Positions 1-7,613 of a DNA stretch of 13,285 bases are shown piece after piece. The stretch is from Holosporales bacterium (GTDB lineage Bacteria; Pseudomonadota; Alphaproteobacteria; BNTO01). How positions within the stretch are numbered: position 1 is the first letter of the stretch; each line of letters opens with the position of its first letter. A model generated the notes under the pieces. It did not search any database. It was not told the DNA's origin and worked only from the letters and a program-made list of their open reading frames with translations. The translations under genes were made by a program, and so were the position numbers. The stretch covers positions 1 to 13,285 of the forward strand of contig JAISXM010000090.1 of the NCBI GenBank assembly GCA_031270515.1, given 5' to 3'.

Positions 1-439
1 AATAAGGCTCCGGATCGTGTGGCAACGTTGCCATGTAACACTCTGTGATCGCGGCCTTGCGTTTTTTGATAATGTTCTCCCCCAAGATCCAAATACCGAT
101 CGCCTTTGACACGACATAAGACTCGCCTTCGTTTATAACTTCCGGCATGAGATTCGCCAGGTAATTCAGTGCCCTCTGAGGAATTTCTTCCGTATTATGG
201 CATTGAATCTCGATATCCAGCTGCGTTCCGTCATCGATGGTGGCCCTCACATCCAAACGATTGGATTTGCCGTCGTGCCTTGTTTTGCAAATGTCTGTGT
301 TGCCCAACGTAAGGCTTTTAACGACTGGATTACCTTTGAACAAAGAGTTCAAAAACGAGATGAGCAGCGGCTCTTTGCCTTCCACACCAAATATATTCTT
401 GAAAACAAAGTCGATTTGCGGGCTTAACAATGAAAACAT
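1..439 (-). CDS. Rpn family recombination-promoting nuclease / putative PD-(D/E)XK transposase, 5' part, runs off the left edge
   Basis: Reading the minus strand from the ATG at 439-437 gives 146 codons without a stop to the window edge, so the C-terminus is missing. The protein opens MFSLLSPQIDFVFKNIFG, the typical start of Rpn/PD-(D/E)XK transposase-like nucleases, in which an invariant lysine follows the first helix. The nuclease core is visible: Asp63 in RLDVRA, then Glu77 and Gln79 in the strand LDIEIQ (a D...ExQ version of the D...ExK site), followed by NYLANLMPEV and YVVSKAIGIWIL. Members of this family nick or cut DNA and promote RecA-independent recombination; they are abundant in alphaproteobacterial endosymbiont genomes. 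No strong ribosome binding site precedes the ATG. Whether the full gene is intact cannot be judged here. Confidence 0.85.
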   Translation of the reverse strand, partial: MFSLLSPQIDFVFKNIFGVEGKEPLLISFLNSLFKGNPVVKSLTLGNTDICKTRHDGKSNRLDVRATIDDGTQLDIEIQCHNTEEIPQRALNYLANLMPEVINEGESYVVSKAIGIWILGENIIKKRKAAITECYMATLPHDPEPY

Positions 440-1064
440 CGCACATACCAAAATGCTGTCATATCACTACTATTATTAAGTGTACACGATACCTACCCAT
501 AAAAACAATTTGAACTTTTTTTTCCGAGCCAGCTTAGCACCCGACGTCTCTTGATAAACCTCGGGAAACACGTAAAATGTCGCTAGAATTGTAAAAAAAG
601 TTACCAATCATGCGTATTTCATCAGCCAGGCCTGCGCATGAAGATTTTTGTTGACAGCGTCAAGTCAAACATTTCATAAGGTTCAACAAAATGAGCTTCA
701 ACAAATTCTGGCTCTTCAAAAAGAACTGTGGACTCTTGCAAGGATAGCGAGTAATATTCGCCTTAATCGAAGCCATGAGCTTGTGTTCTTGAACGAGCGC
801 AAAGTGATTTTTGACACAAAAAGGAAAGTATTGTGCCAAAATGCAGATAAAGTCGCAATATGCTGCGACCAGAAATTTTCATGCGGACGCCCTGGTTTAT
901 CTTCGGGGATATTGACTTCCTCCATAAAAATGATACGATTAACATCGTACCTGCTGTTGAGATATGCCATCCTTAACGACGCCCTGACGATCTTTTTGTG
1001 CTTGGATATCCCTGATTTCAAATTCTTTTGAGCGTATTTATAGCCTTATGTTATTAGTTGCGAA
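440..1064. other. Gene-free stretch between the Rpn gene and lysK; possible decayed DNA
   Basis: About 625 bases without a gene I can support. It begins with a half copy of the palindromic repeat family at 492-528. Moderate open frames exist on both strands of the same DNA: plus 648-1031 and minus 716-1021, the latter from a TTG and also open upstream to about 1045. Neither has a clear ribosome binding site or a recognisable family. On the minus strand, a second frame around 620-760 is also open and rich in acidic residues, so the area could be a frameshifted old gene, but I cannot name it. No obvious lysK promoter was found in the last 60 bases. Confidence 0.4.
492..528 (-). repeat. Half copy of the dispersed palindromic repeat family
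   Basis: On the plus strand this stretch contains CCCATAA, then AAACAATTTGAA, then a T run and TCC..GCC. It matches the reverse complement of the right arm of the complete copy at 6912-6995 over about 30 bases with few differences. The match stops near 528, and no partner arm is visible within the next 150 bases, so this is a truncated or decayed member lying in the opposite orientation to the 6912 copy. It sits about 55 bases upstream of the Rpn gene start. Confidence 0.55.
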
Positions 1065-2699
1065 ATGTTAGAATTCATAACCATCTTCCAAAACTGCGTC
1101 TGTTCAAAGGACGACGGCCTGAACGCCAAATCGTGGCCCTTCGAAGAAGCTCGCAAACTACTGCAGCGCTTCAGTGACGGACCGCCTCCCAAGGGGTATG
1201 TCCTGTTCGAAACCGGCTACGGCCCCTCTGGACTTCCGCACATAGGAACGTTCGGAGAAGTAGCCCGCACCGTAATGGTCATGCACGCGTTTGAGCTGCT
1301 ATCCTGCATCCCGACTCGCCTCTTTGTCTTCTCCGACGATATGGACGGATTGCGCAAAGTCCCCGATAACGTCCCCAACCAAGACATGCTCGCCCAGCAC
1401 CTTGGCAAATCCCTCACAAGCGTCCCTGACCCATACGGACAATTCCCCAGCTTCGGACACCACAACAACGCCATGCTGAAAAGGTTCCTGGATTCGTTCG
1501 GCTTTCAGTATGAGTTCCAGAGCGCAACAGACCACTACCGCTCGGGCAACTTTGACGGAATGCTGTTGTCCGTGCTGCGCCATTATGACGAAATAATGAG
1601 GCTGATGCTGCCGACGCTCCGCGATGAGCGCAGAGCCACATACAGCCCGTTTTTGCCAATCTGCCCAAGGACCAACCAAGTCTTGCAAGTGCGCACAGAG
1701 CATGCGGATGTCGACGCCGGAATAATTGTATACCGCGACCCCGTAACGCAACAGTTCGTGGAAACGCCCGTCACGCAAGGTCGGTGCAAGCTCCAGTGGA
1801 AGGTTGACTGGGGAGGACGCTGGCGCGTGTTTGACGTAGATTACGAAATGTCAGGGAAAGATTTGATCCCGTCGTTTGAGCTATCCTCGCGCATATGCAC
1901 GCTGCTGGGGGGGCGAGCGCCAGAGAACTTGTCCTATGAATTGTTTTTGGACCAACATGGACAGAAAATATCAAAGTCAAAGGGCAACGGGCTCACAATA
2001 GACGAATGGCTGAAATACGCGCCACCAGAAAGTCTGGCCTATTATATGTTCCAATCCCCGAAAAAAGCGAAGCGCCTTTACTTCGACGTTATTCCGCGTG
2101 CAGTCGACGAATACATCGCCATGCTATCCCAATTCGAAGAACAGGACGCCCCAAAGAAGGTGGACAACCCGGTGTACCACATTCACAATGGCGCCCCTCC
2201 GGCAGCGGAAAACGTGTTGCCGTTCAACGTATTGCTCAACCTGGCCGCAGTGTGTGGCGCCGACAATGCGGATGTGATGTGGGGGTTTGTCCAAAAGTAC
2301 ATGCCAGAGGCGACGCCAGAGAACGCAGATTTGCTGGATAAGCTGATTCGCCATGCAGTCGCGTATTACCACGATTTTGTAAAGCCCAACTTGCAATACC
2401 GCGAACCCTCTGACTTAGAGAAAACCGCCATTCATGCGCTCTTCGACGAATTGCAAAAAGCGGAGAACGAACTTGCCGAAAAATCCCTGTCCGCCGACGA
2501 CTTGCAAAGCATTGTGTTTGACGTGGGCAAGCGCTACCCGTTCGATAATTTGCGCCAGTGGTTCCAAGGACTGTACGAAGTGCTGCTCGGGAACTCTGAT
2601 GGGCCAAGGCTGGGGTCGTTTATTGCCCTGTACGGGGTGGACAATATGTGCCAGCTGATAGAAGAAAAAACACGAGATTTCACAGACGTAGAGCAATAA
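1065..2699 (+). CDS. lysK: Lysine--tRNA ligase, class I (archaeal-type LysRS)
   Basis: Cytoplasmic enzyme that charges tRNA-Lys with lysine using ATP, in the class I fold, which is unrelated to the usual bacterial class II LysS. The 544 residues are close to the normal size of the bacterial class I family. The HIGH-type motif is HIGT at residues 59-62, within FETGYGPSGLPHIGTFGE. The KMSKS-type loop is KISKS at 301-305, followed by KGNGLTIDEWL. The C-terminal third is the helical anticodon-binding region. The start is the only plausible ATG, but it lacks a clear Shine-Dalgarno sequence and gives an odd 20-residue leader before the conserved AKSWPFEEARK block. Class I LysRS is common in alphaproteobacteria, including intracellular lineages. 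The stop TAA overlaps the uvrB ATG by one base, so the two genes are probably co-transcribed and translationally coupled. Confidence 0.96.
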   Translation: MLEFITIFQNCVCSKDDGLNAKSWPFEEARKLLQRFSDGPPPKGYVLFETGYGPSGLPHIGTFGEVARTVMVMHAFELLSCIPTRLFVFSDDMDGLRKVPDNVPNQDMLAQHLGKSLTSVPDPYGQFPSFGHHNNAMLKRFLDSFGFQYEFQSATDHYRSGNFDGMLLSVLRHYDEIMRLMLPTLRDERRATYSPFLPICPRTNQVLQVRTEHADVDAGIIVYRDPVTQQFVETPVTQGRCKLQWKVDWGGRWRVFDVDYEMSGKDLIPSFELSSRICTLLGGRAPENLSYELFLDQHGQKISKSKGNGLTIDEWLKYAPPESLAYYMFQSPKKAKRLYFDVIPRAVDEYIAMLSQFEEQDAPKKVDNPVYHIHNGAPPAAENVLPFNVLLNLAAVCGADNADVMWGFVQKYMPEATPENADLLDKLIRHAVAYYHDFVKPNLQYREPSDLEKTAIHALFDELQKAENELAEKSLSADDLQSIVFDVGKRYPFDNLRQWFQGLYEVLLGNSDGPRLGSFIALYGVDNMCQLIEEKTRDFTDVEQ

Positions 2700-4705
2700 T
2701 GTCACTATTTACACTTAAGTCCCCATTTAAACCCAGCGGAGATCAACCTGAAGCGATTGATTTTTTATTGAGTAGCCTTGAGCTGAACAATAAAGACCAA
2801 GTGCTGCTTGGTGTAACCGGTTCAGGCAAAACCTACACGATAGCGAACGTTATTGCACGAACGTCTCGCCCTACGCTAATCATTAGCCCAAACAAAACGC
2901 TAGCCTCCCAGCTGCACACAGAAATGTCGGAGTTTTTCCCGGATAATGCGGTTGGGTACTTCGTTTCCTACTACGACTATTACAAGCCAGAAGCATATGT
3001 GCCGCGCACGGACACTTACATCGAAAAAGTGGCCAGCATAAACGACACAATCGACCGCATGCGACACGCCGCCACCCGCGCCCTCCTGGAACGGCGCGAC
3101 GTCATTATTGTCGCGAGCGTCTCATGTATTTACGGCATAGGTTCCGCGGAAGACTACAGCGAAATGTCGTTCCAAATATCCTGTGGCGACAACGTAAATA
3201 TAAACGACTTGTTCTTAAGATTTACGGACATGCAATATCGTCGCAACGATATGCTCCTTCAGCGTGGCACGTTCCGCAACAAAGGGGATGTTGTCGAAAT
3301 TTTCCCCGCTCACTACGAAGACCGCGCATGGCAGCTCAGCCTGTGGGGCGAAGAAGTCGAGAGCATATTTGAAATAGACGCCCTCACCGGGGAAAAAATC
3401 CTCCAGTTGGAATCAATTTACATATATCCGAACAGCCACTACGCGATCCCCAAGCCCACGCTTCAGCAAGCAATTGTGCAGATCAAAGAAGACCTCACAA
3501 TACGTTTAGCAGAGCTTAAAGACGAAAACAAACTCCTCGAAGCACAGCGCCTGGAGCAACGAGTGCGCTTTGACCTAGAGAGCCTTGCCTCATGCGGCAC
3601 GTGCGCTGGCATAGAGAACTATTCGCGCTATTTTAATGGGCGCATGCCTGGCGAAGCGCCGCCGACCCTGTTCGAGTACTTGCCGAAGGATGCTCTGCTG
3701 GTCATAGATGAAAGCCACGTCACCGTACCGCAGTTGGGCGCGATGTATATAGGAGACCAGCAACGAAAGGGCGTATTGTCCGAGTTTGGTTTTCGCCTGC
3801 CCTCGTGCAAAGACAACAGACCTCTCAATTTTGAAGAGTTGAACAATATGCGCCCGCAAACGCTGTATGTGTCGGCGACCCCCGGGCCATGGGAGCTGGA
3901 GCGCACAGGGGGAGTGTTCGCCGAGCAGATAATTCGGCCAACGGGACTGCTGGATCCGCTGTGCGAGGTGCACCCGTGCGAGCACCAAGTCGACGACTTA
4001 ATTGGAGAGTGCAGGACGACAATTGAACAGGGGTGGCGAGTATTAGTTACGGTGCTGACAAAGAAGATGGCGGAACAATTGTCTGAATACTTCGCTGAAT
4101 CTGGCATTAACGCAAAATATTTGCACTCCGAAATAAAAACGCTTGAGCGAATCGAGATTATACGCGCGTTCCGAGCCGGTGAGTTTGACGTCCTCGTGGG
4201 GATCAATTTGCTGCGCGAAGGCTTGGATATCCCGGAGTGCGCCCTGGTGGCGATTTTGGATGCCGATAAGGAGGGCTTCTTGCGGTCCAAGCGCTCGTTG
4301 ATCCAGACGATTGGGCGAGCGGCGCGAAACGCCAACGGCAGGGTCATTTTTTACGCGGACGTGATGACGGATTCGCTGAAGGCCGCAATTGAGGAGACCG
4401 AGTATCGCCGAAGTAAGCAGGCCAAATTTAACGAGGAGCACGGCATTACGCCGCAGTCGATCAAGAAAAAGATTGAGCCGAAGAAAGTCGACATAATAAA
4501 TGGCGACAGCGGGAAGAGCCGCAGCAAGGGGGGACGTGATTCGTTTGATTTGTCTGCGTTTACAAACTTCGATTTGGGGGATTTGCAGAAGAAGATCGAC
4601 CAACTTGAGGCGACAATGAAGAAGGAGGCGCTCAACTTAAACTTCGAAAAGGCCGCCGCACTTCGCGACGAAATGAAGCAGTTGAATGCGTTGCTGATGA
4701 GCTAG
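2699..4705 (+). CDS. uvrB: Excinuclease ABC subunit B
   Basis: DNA damage-recognition helicase-like subunit of nucleotide excision repair; with UvrA it loads on lesions, then recruits UvrC to cut. From the ATG at 2699 it has 668 residues, the usual length. Visible in order: Walker A GVTGSGKT at residues 38-45; the damage-probing beta-hairpin segment YYDYYKPEAYVPRTDTYIEK at about 95-114; Walker B DESH at 337-340; SATPG helicase motif III; the C-terminal helicase block REGLDIPE and QTIGRAARN; and a UVR domain at the end (FEKAAALRDEMKQL) that contacts UvrC. An upstream in-frame ATG at 2648 would overlap lysK by 52 bases and add residues unlike the family, so 2699 is preferred; it is coupled to the lysK stop as TAATG. 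All key residues are intact. Confidence 0.98.
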   Translation: MSLFTLKSPFKPSGDQPEAIDFLLSSLELNNKDQVLLGVTGSGKTYTIANVIARTSRPTLIISPNKTLASQLHTEMSEFFPDNAVGYFVSYYDYYKPEAYVPRTDTYIEKVASINDTIDRMRHAATRALLERRDVIIVASVSCIYGIGSAEDYSEMSFQISCGDNVNINDLFLRFTDMQYRRNDMLLQRGTFRNKGDVVEIFPAHYEDRAWQLSLWGEEVESIFEIDALTGEKILQLESIYIYPNSHYAIPKPTLQQAIVQIKEDLTIRLAELKDENKLLEAQRLEQRVRFDLESLASCGTCAGIENYSRYFNGRMPGEAPPTLFEYLPKDALLVIDESHVTVPQLGAMYIGDQQRKGVLSEFGFRLPSCKDNRPLNFEELNNMRPQTLYVSATPGPWELERTGGVFAEQIIRPTGLLDPLCEVHPCEHQVDDLIGECRTTIEQGWRVLVTVLTKKMAEQLSEYFAESGINAKYLHSEIKTLERIEIIRAFRAGEFDVLVGINLLREGLDIPECALVAILDADKEGFLRSKRSLIQTIGRAARNANGRVIFYADVMTDSLKAAIEETEYRRSKQAKFNEEHGITPQSIKKKIEPKKVDIINGDSGKSRSKGGRDSFDLSAFTNFDLGDLQKKIDQLEATMKKEALNLNFEKAAALRDEMKQLNALLMS

Positions 4706-4830
4706 TGCAGCGGGTTGTGCAGTCGCTTGCTTTGTTTATTTATTATCGCCCCCCACAGTAAACACATTGAATATTATTGTGGATCAAAGTTCTGATCGAG
4801 ACAAAACTTCAAGCTATTCGCTATGATTAC

Positions 4831-4858
4831 TTGACGGCTTGCATCTCGTCAGTATTAT
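4831..4858 (+). promoter_or_regulatory. Candidate sigma-70 promoter for the repeat-rich secreted protein
   Basis: TTGACG at 4831-4836 and TATTAT at 4853-4858 are separated by 16 bases; each box matches the consensus at five of six positions. Transcription would begin near 4865, about 37 bases before the ATG at 4902. The preceding bases from 4706 hold no gene, only a weak four-base-pair stem followed by a T-rich run just after uvrB. Confidence 0.5.
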
Positions 4859-4901
4859 TGCTATTATTAGTATAGCAACTATTAATACTCGAGATTTGAT
4901 C

Positions 4902-6905
4902 ATGTATAAGAAAGTGTTACTGACAACCATATCGGTAGTCTGGTGTTATTCTGGCGCTGCGTGCTCTGGCGCTGCGTATTCTGGCGCTGCGTGCTCTGCT
5001 CTTCAGCCAGAAATAAGTCAAAGAGCGCCTGATGCTTCTCCATTAGAAGTAAGTCAAAGAGCGCCTGATGCTTCTCAATTAGAAGTAAGTGAGAGCACGC
5101 CTGATGCTCCTCAATTAGAAGGAAGTGAGAGCGCGTCTGATGCTCCTCAATTAGAAGGAAGTGAGAGCGCGTCTAATGCTCCTCATCGACCAAGTGTGAC
5201 AATCTCGCCTGATGCTGTGAGCGCTGCTTTTCGGCAACAAAAAATAAGAATCACTCCTAAGGCCGCGCCCTCTGCTCCCCCACAACAAAGTGAGAACACC
5301 GCGCCTAAGGCCGCGCCTAATGCCGCAGACTCTGATCATCCTCTGCTACAAAGAAAGAAAGGCGCTTGCGGTGATGATTCTGATGCCGCACGCTCTGCTC
5401 TTCAACGAGCAATAAAGAGAATGACTTCTGAGCCCGCGCCCCTTGCTCCTCAGTCAGAAAAAATGCAAAGCGCTATTGTGCAAGTACGAAAAGATAATAA
5501 AAATCACTGGGATGAATATTTCAATAACACACTAAACAATGCCAATGCCGAGGTATATCTCGACACGTATACCCATGCTCTGCGCGACAAGTCATATAAT
5601 GCACAACAGAAAGTGCGCATTATTATGAGTGCGCTACCATGTGCCGTCGCAGTTGCAAAGACGCTTGTGGATGATAGTCGTCCCGACGCAGGCCCCCGCC
5701 AGGATGAGACTGCTGAAGCACACCAATTGCATCAAACAAACGATGGCACAAACGTTTCGAGGCTAAACAGGCTCAAACAGGATCACGCAAGCGACTCTAT
5801 ATATTCATTTGCGGTTGAAATGTCACAATTAGCGGCAGATTGGACGAAGACTTCGACGAATTCTATACCTACTGAAGATCGGTTCTATGTTGGAACAGCG
5901 AATAAAATTGCGAAATCAGTTTTGACTTGGGGGCCCGACGTTGCAGAAAACATGCGCGAGTTTCATACAGATGACGCTGCCAAACGAAAAGCGAGTTGTG
6001 ATTCTTGTATGACTTGGGGGCCCGACGTTGCAAAAAAAAAGCGCTCGTTTCATAAAGATTACGCTGCCAAACGAAAAGCGTGTTGTGATTCTTGTATAAA
6101 AGAACTACGTATATTGTTCGATATATATATAAATGTGTTTTTTACATTAACGCCCATTACTGATGCAGAGATAATTAATCATAAAAGAATAAAGCAAATC
6201 CCCCAGCCCGCACAGGCGGAGAATGTGGCGCTTTGGAATAGTTATTTAAACGAAACACCAGAAAAACCAGTCGAAACAGCAGAGATGTGTTTGGATCGCC
6301 TTATTGCATCCCTGAATCCACACTCCGTCGATGTACGAAAGCAAGCGCAGATTATTATGACTGCGCTACCGTACTCCATAGCGGTTTTGGCCCAAAGGCT
6401 CCCAGACGCAATAAGTCCAAGGCATGACGACAGTGCCCCCACCACTGAAACGGAAACTGGCGCGGGAACTGGCGCGGGAACTGGCGCGGGAACTGGCGCG
6501 GAAACTGGCGCGGAAACTGGCGCGGGAACTGGCGCGGGAACTGGCGCGGGAACTGGAACAGAGGCACATGCGTGGAATAGGGAGCAAATCAGAGCAGTCA
6601 AGCAAACACGTAAACTCGTAAAGAAAATCTGTGAGACAATAGATCTGTGGAATGTATACAAGGATATCTACTATCCAATTATATCCGGACCTGTTCAAGA
6701 GAATCAGTCGTATCTTTATGCAGGGGTTTGCATTGCGCCATCAGTCGGCCTGTGGAGTGGTTTTGCACTGAGTGATCTGGATCAACTAGCCCAAGGAGCA
6801 ACAACAACGAAGAAAAGTTGTATAGTAAAATTGCAAAAGTTGTTCGATTTTTTTAGAGATGCATCTTTGATGATTCGTCCGCTCACTGAAGCTGAAATAC
6901 GATAA
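4902..6905 (+). CDS. Repeat-rich exported protein of unknown function, two duplicated ~225-residue modules
   Basis: I do not recognise a family. From the ATG at 4902 (667 residues) the N-terminus MYKKVLLTTISVVWCYSGAA looks like a signal peptide; the open frame extends upstream to a TTG at 4839, but without a better start signal. Residues 16-33 are a [YC]SGAA repeat. Residues 37-96 are five 12-residue E[VG]S-type repeats, followed by a Pro/Ala/Ser-rich linker to about 198. Two homologous modules follow, about 200-424 and 442-667: each has an aromatic start (HWDEYF / LWNSYL), a shared block (QKVRIIMSALPCAVAV / KQAQIIMTALPYSIAV), a later YVG/YAG segment and an ending P[IL]T[DE]AEI. Module A carries a perfect-frame 29-residue tandem duplication; module B carries nine TGA[GE] tetrapeptides. 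Soluble helical modules behind a signal peptide suggest a secreted or periplasmic host-interaction protein; that is inference. Confidence 0.8.
   Translation: MYKKVLLTTISVVWCYSGAACSGAAYSGAACSALQPEISQRAPDASPLEVSQRAPDASQLEVSESTPDAPQLEGSESASDAPQLEGSESASNAPHRPSVTISPDAVSAAFRQQKIRITPKAAPSAPPQQSENTAPKAAPNAADSDHPLLQRKKGACGDDSDAARSALQRAIKRMTSEPAPLAPQSEKMQSAIVQVRKDNKNHWDEYFNNTLNNANAEVYLDTYTHALRDKSYNAQQKVRIIMSALPCAVAVAKTLVDDSRPDAGPRQDETAEAHQLHQTNDGTNVSRLNRLKQDHASDSIYSFAVEMSQLAADWTKTSTNSIPTEDRFYVGTANKIAKSVLTWGPDVAENMREFHTDDAAKRKASCDSCMTWGPDVAKKKRSFHKDYAAKRKACCDSCIKELRILFDIYINVFFTLTPITDAEIINHKRIKQIPQPAQAENVALWNSYLNETPEKPVETAEMCLDRLIASLNPHSVDVRKQAQIIMTALPYSIAVLAQRLPDAISPRHDDSAPTTETETGAGTGAGTGAGTGAETGAETGAGTGAGTGAGTGTEAHAWNREQIRAVKQTRKLVKKICETIDLWNVYKDIYYPIISGPVQENQSYLYAGVCIAPSVGLWSGFALSDLDQLAQGATTTKKSCIVKLQKLFDFFRDASLMIRPLTEAEIR
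5010..5189 (+). repeat. 36-bp in-frame tandem repeat, five copies
   Basis: Five consecutive 36-bp units start at 5010, 5046, 5082, 5118 and 5154. They encode 12-residue units from EISQRAPDASPL through EVSESTPDAPQL to EGSESASNAPHR. Neighbouring units resemble each other most, as expected for growth by stepwise duplication. A smaller array of 15-bp units encoding SGAA lies just before, at about 4947-4995. Confidence 0.9.
5925..6098 (+). repeat. 87-bp tandem duplication inside the repeat-rich protein
   Basis: Two copies of 87 bp, 5925-6011 and 6012-6098, each beginning ACTTGGGGGCCCGACGTTGC and ending in a CDSC[MI] coding stretch. They encode 29 residues with the pattern TWGPDVA...F H.D.AAKRKA.CDSC. 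Divergence is limited to roughly a dozen bases, concentrated in the middle. Each copy keeps a CxxC-spaced cysteine pair (CDSC). Confidence 0.9.
6453..6560 (+). repeat. 12-bp in-frame tandem repeat, nine units (TGA[GE])
   Basis: Nine 12-bp units of the type GGAACTGGCGCG or GAAACTGGCGCG, encoding [GE]TGA tetrapeptides; the last unit is GTGT. The array lies in the variable loop of module B, at the same relative place where module A has an acidic His/Gln-rich stretch, so it looks like an expanded linker rather than a structural core. Confidence 0.92.
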
Positions 6906-6911
6906 CTACAC

Positions 6912-6995
6912 GGGGTCCCCATCAAACAATTGAAATTCGTTGCAATACAATGATTAGGCAAGGATAAAAATTCAAATTGTTTGTTATGGGGACCC
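6912..6995 (+). repeat. 84-bp palindromic repeat element, complete copy
   Basis: Starts six bases after the stop of the repeat-rich protein. The outer arms GGGTCCCCAT...CAAACAATT-GAAAT (6913-6936) and ATTCAAATTGTTTG..ATGGGGACCC (6970-6995) pair with only two short gaps and enclose a ~33-base centre containing GCAATACAATGAT. RNA from either strand could fold into a long hairpin, so it may act as a transcription terminator for the preceding gene. The same family occurs at 7504-7580 and, as a half, at 492-528, which argues for a dispersed repeat rather than a single terminator. Confidence 0.75.
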
Positions 6996-7083
6996 GGCGT
7001 ATCAAAGTTTGTGCAAAAAAAAACAGCAGTGTGTAATTGCTAGAGAATATCCTCCATTTATTGTATACTCGACCCAGTAGGAC

Positions 7084-7218
7084 GTGTGGGCCTGTACCTA
7101 AGTCCAGACAAACGCATAGTGATGTGTGGGCCTGTGTCGAAGTCCAGACAAACGCATAGTGATGTGTGGGCCTGTACCTAAGTCCAGACAAACGCATAGT
7201 GATGTGTGGGCCTGTACC
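7084..7218 (+). repeat. 40-bp tandem repeat, three copies plus a 15-base partial
   Basis: Exact 40-base periodicity with units starting at 7084, 7124 and 7164 and a partial unit at 7204-7218. Each unit begins GTGTGGGCCTGT and ends AACGCATAGTGAT. Units 1 and 3 are identical; unit 2 differs at about four bases (GTGTCG for GTACCT). The period is not a multiple of three, and the array ends 24 bases before the xseB ATG, so it lies in the xseB leader rather than in protein-coding DNA. Confidence 0.93.
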
Positions 7219-7242
7219 GAAAATTTTATGGGAAGGTATGTG

Positions 7243-7503
7243 ATGCAAGTACTAACGGATGACGAAATTGGCGCGCTGTCTTTTGAGGATGCGCTTAACC
7301 GTCTTGAGGTCATTGTAAAATCGCTGGAGCAGGGCGATTTGTCTTTGGATGATGCAGTGGTCGCGTTTGAGTTGGGCAGCAAACTTCGGCGTTGTTGCGA
7401 AAAAAAGATTCAAGAAGCGAAACTCAAAATAGAAAAGGTAATAAAGTCTGCCCAAGATTCAGCTGTATCACTCGAGCCGGTTAACTGTGCCGGGCCCTCA
7501 TAA
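7243..7503 (+). CDS. xseB: Exodeoxyribonuclease VII small subunit
   Basis: Small helical subunit that binds several-fold to XseA to form exonuclease VII, a single-strand-specific DNA nuclease used in repair. From the ATG at 7243 it has 86 residues, normal for XseB. The family signature is clear: LSFEDALNRLEVIVKSLEQGDLSLDDAVVAFELGSKLRRCCEKKIQEAKLKIEKV, matching the E.AL..LE.IV..LE.G...L......+..G..L...C...L..A...I pattern. The start at 7243 is chosen because GGGAAGG lies six bases before it; the longer frame from 7126 would translate the 40-bp repeats, and the ATG at 7228 lacks a comparable site. The 8-residue tail after the helix is unremarkable. xseA is not in this window. Confidence 0.93.
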   Translation: MQVLTDDEIGALSFEDALNRLEVIVKSLEQGDLSLDDAVVAFELGSKLRRCCEKKIQEAKLKIEKVIKSAQDSAVSLEPVNCAGPS

Positions 7504-7580
7504 TAAACGATTTGAATATCGTTATGAATATCATTGTATTACAAGAATTCGACTAGGATTAAGATTCGAATTGTTTTCAC
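7504..7580 (-). repeat. Second copy of the palindromic repeat, diverged and inverted
   Basis: Begins at the xseB stop. The arms AAACGATTTGAATATCGTT (from 7506) and AGATTCGAATTGTTTT (ending 7577) are imperfectly complementary. The reverse complement shares AATTC.TG.AATACAATGAT and ATTCAAAT.GTTT with the complete copy at 6912-6995, so the two are homologous and in opposite orientation on either side of xseB. It lacks the outer GGGTCCCC arms. It lies in the 110-base gap before the HlyD-like gene and could also end xseB transcripts. Confidence 0.6.
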
Positions 7581-7613
7581 AGGAAAGCATGGAAAAGTAT
7601 AAATAGGGGCATT

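Noticed and set aside
716..1021. Minus-strand frame with a faint resemblance to ribosomal protein L4
   Set aside because: Only a short KK.VR.SLR-like stretch resembles L4; the rest does not follow, the context is not a ribosomal operon, and the start is a TTG without a ribosome site.
2648..2698. Earlier UvrB start
   Set aside because: It would overlap lysK by 52 bases and add a basic stretch not seen in UvrB; TAATG coupling at 2699 is normal.
6242..6698. Minus- and plus-strand frames over the TGA[GE] repeats (Pro/Val/Ala, Arg/Ala/Ser or Leu/Ala/Arg-rich products)
   Set aside because: The 12-bp repeat keeps all frames open; these are shadows of the secreted protein gene.
7084..7218. CRISPR array
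   Set aside because: The 40-bp units follow each other directly with no spacers, and no cas gene is present; it is a simple tandem repeat.
7126..7242. Longer XseB with about 39 extra N-terminal residues
   Set aside because: The extra part translates the 40-bp tandem repeats out of phase, is unlike XseB, and the good ribosome site belongs to the ATG at 7243.
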